From Oscillospiraceae bacterium (lineage in GTDB: Bacteria > Bacillota > Clostridia > Oscillospirales > Ruminococcaceae), in NCBI GenBank assembly GCA_021201235.1, contig JAJQFI010000024.1:124001-188000 (forward strand): a DNA stretch of 64,000 bases, written 5' to 3'. The translations under genes were made by a program, and so were the position numbers. Shown piece by piece: positions 60,025-64,000 of this stretch. The notes beneath the pieces were generated by a model that was not told the origin of the DNA, made no database searches, and saw only the letters and a list, made by a program, of their open reading frames with translations. Numbering within the stretch: position 1 is the first letter of the stretch; every line of letters starts with the position of its first letter.

Positions 60025-61351
60025 AGAGGTGATTATGGATATGCTCGTCGTCCTCGTCAGGCTCAGCAGTTACGGTTTCAATAACCGCATTGTCCTTGAC
60101 AAGCTCTGCAGCCTTGCCTACGCTTGCGTCAGCCTTGATATCGGCAACAGGAATATACTGCTTGACAGTGTCAACAGGCATCTCGTAGTAAGAAGCAATG
60201 TCTGCATACTCCTTCTCAATGTCCTCGTCGGTAACTTCGATATTTTCGAGCTCGACAATCTTCTCAAGAGCAAGTCTGAGCTTTACCTGCTTCTCAGCCG
60301 GCTCCTTGTAGGTTTCTCTCAAAGACTCGTTGGTCATACCGGTGTACTGGAGATAGACATCGAGCGGAATACCCTGCTGCTGAAGTCTCGCGGAGAGCTG
60401 ATCGACCATGTCGTTAATCTTGTTCTCATACATAACTTTGGGGATCTCACCCTCAACCTTCTCAATAAGAGCGTCCATAACGGCATCCTCGGCTTCTGCC
60501 TGAGCATGCTCTTCCATGTGCTCCTCAATCTGCTTCTTGACATCCGCACGAAGCTCTTCAGCGGTATCGAAATCAGAAGTGTCCTTTGCAAAATCGTCGT
60601 CAAACTCGGGAAGCTCCTTCTTCTGAATCTCATGAAGCTTAATCTTGAAGACAGCATCTGCTCCTGCAAGCTCGGCGGAATGATATTCCTCGGGGAACTT
60701 GACGTTGATATCGAATTCTTCGTCAACACTGTGACCGACAACCTGCTCCTCGAAGCCGGGAATAAACTGACCGCTTCCAAGAGAAAGTGTAAAGTTTTCA
60801 TCCTTGCCGCCCTCGAACGGAACGCCGTCCTTGAAGCCTTCGTAGTCAATAACTACATCGTCGCCCATTTCGCAGGGTCTTGAGTCGATACTGATGGTTC
60901 TCTCGTTCTTCTCGAGCAGATGACCTATCTCATGCTCAACCTCGTGCTCGGTAACGGGATGAAGAGTCTTTGTAGCCTTTATGCCGAGATAGTCCTTAAT
61001 CTCAATGGTAGGTCTGACGGTGCAGGTAGCCTTCATCTTGATACCGACTTCCTTGGAAATTTCGGTAATCTCGACGTCAGGTGTTGCAACCAGATCAAGC
61101 TCTGCTTCCTTTACAGCTTCTTCAACTGCAGGACCGTATAGCTCGTTTGCGGCATCCTCGAAGAAGCAAGCCTCGCCGTACTCCTTCTCGATAACCTTTC
61201 TGGGAGCTTTGCCCGGGCGGAAGCCGGCAACGGCGATTTTCGATTTATTCTTCAGATAAGCCCTCTGGAGTGCGTCTTCGAACGCCTCAGGCGAAATCTC
61301 TATCTCCAATTCATACTTGTTAGTCTCAACTTGATTCTTTGTTTTTAACAT
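60017..61351 (-). CDS. tig: Trigger factor
   Basis: VAGFRPGKAPRKVIEKEYG, GDDVVIDYEGFKDGVPFEGG FKBP domain. Confidence 0.97.
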   Translation of the reverse strand: MLKTKNQVETNKYELEIEISPEAFEDALQRAYLKNKSKIAVAGFRPGKAPRKVIEKEYGEACFFEDAANELYGPAVEEAVKEAELDLVATPDVEITEISKEVGIKMKATCTVRPTIEIKDYLGIKATKTLHPVTEHEVEHEIGHLLEKNERTISIDSRPCEMGDDVVIDYEGFKDGVPFEGGKDENFTLSLGSGQFIPGFEEQVVGHSVDEEFDINVKFPEEYHSAELAGADAVFKIKLHEIQKKELPEFDDDFAKDTSDFDTAEELRADVKKQIEEHMEEHAQAEAEDAVMDALIEKVEGEIPKVMYENKINDMVDQLSARLQQQGIPLDVYLQYTGMTNESLRETYKEPAEKQVKLRLALEKIVELENIEVTDEDIEKEYADIASYYEMPVDTVKQYIPVADIKADASVGKAAELVKDNAVIETVTAEPDEDDEHIHNHLSH

Positions 61352-61433
61352 ACTGAACCTCCGATTTTTTATTGTTTATGTAAAACTGCAGGCGCAATAT
61401 ACTTTGATTCCTGCGTTTTTCATACGTCTTTTT

Positions 61434-61462
61434 ATTATAGCACATATTGATTCCCTTTGCAC
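61434..61462 (-). promoter_or_regulatory. Promoter of tig-clpP-clpX
   Basis: Extended -10 TGTGCTATAAT; weak -35 GTGCAA at 17 bp. Confidence 0.5.
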
Positions 61463-61482
61463 CACATAATAAAACGGCAAAA

Positions 61483-62193
61483 TTATTTTTTGCAATTATG
61501 CACAATTTCCGTGATATTAAGAGGCATAAATTGTAAATAATCACTTGATATCAATCTGAAATTTATACCATATTTCTCACCGTTTATTGCCAATCCGTGT
61601 GACCTTCCGTGAAGGTGTCCATAGAAGCAAAGCTTGATATCATACTTCTTTAAAACATCAAGTATATCCGGATTTTCCGCTTCGCCATACACAGGCGGAT
61701 AGTGCAGGAACACTACCGGTATCAGACCCTCATCAACAGCTCCTTGGATGGACAAAGAAAGCCTCTGCGCTTCTCTTGCTATTACCTTGGCATCGGAAGG
61801 CTCGCTACCGTCATTAATCCAGCCCCTCGAACCGCATATTCCGAAATCCTCGTAGCGATAGTGATTGTTATGCAGAAAGCTTATATTGTTGATCCCATTC
61901 TCTGCCAAGAATTTATCAGCCTTGGTTTTGGTCGACCACCAATAATCGTGGTTGCCCTTGAGAATTATTTTCTGACCGTTCAGATTACCTATAAACTTGA
62001 AGTCTTCGAGTGCACTTTCCAGATCCATTGCCCAAGAAATATCTCCAGGTATGACAACCGTATCCTCCGGCTTCACGACATTCTGCCAGTTCCTTTGGAG
62101 CCTGTCGACATAGTTGTTCCAACCGCTGAATATATCCATCGGCTTATCCGATGACAAAGAAAGATGCAAATCCGCGATAACAAACAAAGACAT
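61483..62193 (-). CDS. Metallophosphoesterase
   Basis: FVIADLHLS, VVIPGDISWAMD, ILKGNHDYWW, FYGHLHGRSH. Confidence 0.94.
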   Translation of the reverse strand: MSLFVIADLHLSLSSDKPMDIFSGWNNYVDRLQRNWQNVVKPEDTVVIPGDISWAMDLESALEDFKFIGNLNGQKIILKGNHDYWWSTKTKADKFLAENGINNISFLHNNHYRYEDFGICGSRGWINDGSEPSDAKVIAREAQRLSLSIQGAVDEGLIPVVFLHYPPVYGEAENPDILDVLKKYDIKLCFYGHLHGRSHGLAINGEKYGINFRLISSDYLQFMPLNITEIVHNCKK

Positions 62194-62314
62194 CTTGGCG
62201 ACCAATCCTTAAAAAATAGCAAACATTCAGGCAGAATATAATCCAGACAAAGAGGAATAATACATTTAGTCCGTCTTTGTATGGATTAATACTGTCCGAA
62301 AGGAAATAATACAG

Positions 62315-62485
62315 ATGGAAAACGATAAAATTTACGGTATTAAGTGCGACGTGTCCGAATGCGTCTACAACAGAGAAGCCAAGGAGTGCGTTGCAGGAAA
62401 GATCGACGTTTGCTCCTGCGGATGCTCGCATCCCAACTGCCCCGCTCAGACAGAGTGCAAAACCTTCAAGCCGAGAAGCTTTTAA
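62315..62485 (+). CDS. DUF1540 family Cys-rich protein (56 aa), not in the ORF track
   Basis: Read from sequence: MENDKIYGIKCDVSECVYNREAKECVAGKIDVCSCGCSHPNCPAQTECKTFKPRSF*; AAAGGAAA RBS; terminator directly downstream. Confidence 0.87.
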   Translation: MENDKIYGIKCDVSECVYNREAKECVAGKIDVCSCGCSHPNCPAQTECKTFKPRSF

Positions 62486-62491
62486 GGTTAT

Positions 62492-62528
62492 TCAGCATCA
62501 GGCTAAATCAGTCTGATGCTGATTTTTT
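62492..62528 (+). terminator. Terminator of the DUF1540 gene
   Basis: TCAGCATCAG...CTGATGCTGA-TTTTTT. Confidence 0.88.
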
Positions 62529-62531
62529 ATT

Positions 62532-64000
62532 TCAGAACAAGAATTCAAGAACAGCATCGCTCATCTTGTCGGGAGAGACTGTATTTGTGAATCTTACGGT
62601 CTTATTCTTGATGGATGCTAATGACTCAGGTGCAGGAACTCCACACTTCTCCTCAAGAAGCTTTACCATCTCAAACTCATCAGCACCATCGGCATCACAA
62701 CCGAGTGCACCAAGCACGGATGCAGAAAACTTATAAGGGCTTGCGGTAGAAGCAATGACAGTCTTTGTGGTGTCACCTGTTGCCTTGACATAGCTCTCGT
62801 AAACCTTCGAAGCTACAGCTGTGTGAGTATCCATAGTATAGGAATACTTCTCAAAAACACTGTTTATCTGCGCTTTGGTTTCCTCATCGGTGCAATAATC
62901 GGCATAGAATATCTCACTGAGCTTCTGCTTGATTTCATTAGAAACTTCGAATCTTCCGGTTTCGGACAAATCTTTATAGAGGCTTCTGATATATTCATCA
63001 TCTCCACCTGAAAGCAGGAAGAGAAGTCTTTCGATGTTCGAAGAGATAAGAATATCCATAGAAGGAGAAATAGTCGTATAGAACTTTCTGTTTCTGTCAT
63101 AAACACCGGTACGGATAAAATCGGTGAGAACGTTATTCGAGTTGGAAGCACAGATAAGTTTGCCAACCGGGATTCCCATCATCTTGGCATAGTATGCCGC
63201 CAGGATATTGCCAAAGTTGCCGGTAGGAACACAGAAGTTGAGCTTGTCGCTCATCTTGATTTCTCCGTCTTTGACAAGCTCTACATACGAAGATACATAG
63301 TAAACAATCTGAGGTACTAGTCTGCCCCAGTTTATAGAGTTTGCGCTTGAGAACATCATTCCGCCGTCATCGAGCTTCTTGAGAACCTCGCTGTCGGTGA
63401 ATATCTTCTTGACCCCTGTCTGGGCATCGTCGAAGTTGCCGTCGATAGCGCAAACTGAAACATTGCTTCCCTCCTGAGTGGTCATCTGGAGCTTCTGCAT
63501 TGCGCTGACACCATGAGCCGGATAGAAGACCATTATGCTTGTACCTTCTACATCCTTGAAGCCTTCAAGTGCCGCCTTTCCGGTATCGCCGGAGGTTGCA
63601 ACGAGTATTACAACCTTCTTGTCGATGCCGAGCTTCTTGACAGAGACAGTCAAAAGATACGGCAGAATCTGAAGCGCCATATCCTTGAATGCACATGTGG
63701 GACCGTGCCAGAGCTCGAGCATATATCTGCCGTCGAAGAGATGAGCAAGCTCCATGATGCTCTCGCTGTCAAAATTCCTGGTGTTATAGGCACCCTCGGT
63801 GCAATATCTCAGTTCGGCTTCGGTAAAATCAGTGAGGTATTTCGACAGAACGAAGGAAGCCTTCTCGGGATAACTCATACCCTGAAGAGCAATCAGATCG
63901 GATTCCGTCAGTGTCGGAACCTCTGACGGAATGAAAAGTCCCCCGTCGGACGAAATGCCCTGCGATATAGCCTCGGCAGAGCTGAGATGAAGATTCTTGT
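62532..64000 (-). CDS. thrC: Threonine synthase (N-terminus outside window)
   Basis: Frame stays open from 63878 to the window edge (KNLHLSSAEAISQGISSDGGLFIPSEVP); WHGPTCAFKDMALQ PLP-Lys motif, VATSGDTGKAALEGF. Confidence 0.96.
   Translation of the reverse strand, partial: KNLHLSSAEAISQGISSDGGLFIPSEVPTLTESDLIALQGMSYPEKASFVLSKYLTDFTEAELRYCTEGAYNTRNFDSESIMELAHLFDGRYMLELWHGPTCAFKDMALQILPYLLTVSVKKLGIDKKVVILVATSGDTGKAALEGFKDVEGTSIMVFYPAHGVSAMQKLQMTTQEGSNVSVCAIDGNFDDAQTGVKKIFTDSEVLKKLDDGGMMFSSANSINWGRLVPQIVYYVSSYVELVKDGEIKMSDKLNFCVPTGNFGNILAAYYAKMMGIPVGKLICASNSNNVLTDFIRTGVYDRNRKFYTTISPSMDILISSNIERLLFLLSGGDDEYIRSLYKDLSETGRFEVSNEIKQKLSEIFYADYCTDEETKAQINSVFEKYSYTMDTHTAVASKVYESYVKATGDTTKTVIASTASPYKFSASVLGALGCDADGADEFEMVKLLEEKCGVPAPESLASIKNKTVRFTNTVSPDKMSDAVLEFLF

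Noticed and set aside
59903-60883. 326-aa plus-strand ORF antisense to clpP 5' end and tig
   Set aside because: Fully overlaps confidently identified minus-strand genes in the opposite orientation; Leu/Val-rich low-information translation with no recognisable motif.

Overview
This is a core-chromosome window from a spore-forming Clostridia/Oscillospiraceae-like Firmicute (taxonomy inferred from gene content and order). I found about 60 protein genes and no rRNA, convincing tRNA, CRISPR array, transposon or prophage. Blocks in order: recN 3' end, DJ-1/PfpI, mltG, U32 peptidase, manA and an ATPase (+); an orphan Gly-rich membrane protein; xer, mutS2, recO, yqzL-like, era, ybeY, phoH, yqfD and yqfC (-); a YlbJ-like protein (+); gatB/A/C, ligA, yunB, split transketolase, HAD phosphatase, rluD-like, lspA, ileS, divIVA, ylmH, sepF, HlyD-like, miaA, mutL, mutS and ylbF (-); an acidic NPTTG mini-protein, galE and two tandem GH30 xylanase-like lipoproteins (-); dnaD, dnaI-like and an alpha/beta hydrolase (+); tyrS, sigG, sigE, spoIIGA, M18 aminopeptidase, SLT transglycosylase, coaE, Sua5/YwlC, prfA and DUF951 (-); an S1-domain protein (+); rarA, clpX, clpP, tig and a metallophosphoesterase (-); DUF1540 (+); thrC (-, partial). 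No obvious new multigene system was found. The most interesting signals are regulatory: (1) a long hairpin that would hide the sigG ribosome-binding site in read-through mRNA, with a candidate sigma-F promoter placed so that its own mRNA lacks the sequestering arm; (2) a long-spacer, 0A-box-like promoter at spoIIGA; (3) a cluster of AATCAAG/CTTGATT heptamers around the promoter of the orphan Gly-rich gene; (4) a promoter-overlapping palindrome at the GH30 pair. Two small genes missing from the ORF track (yqzL-like and DUF1540) were recovered by reading the sequence. All calls are by eye; no searches or folding programs were run.
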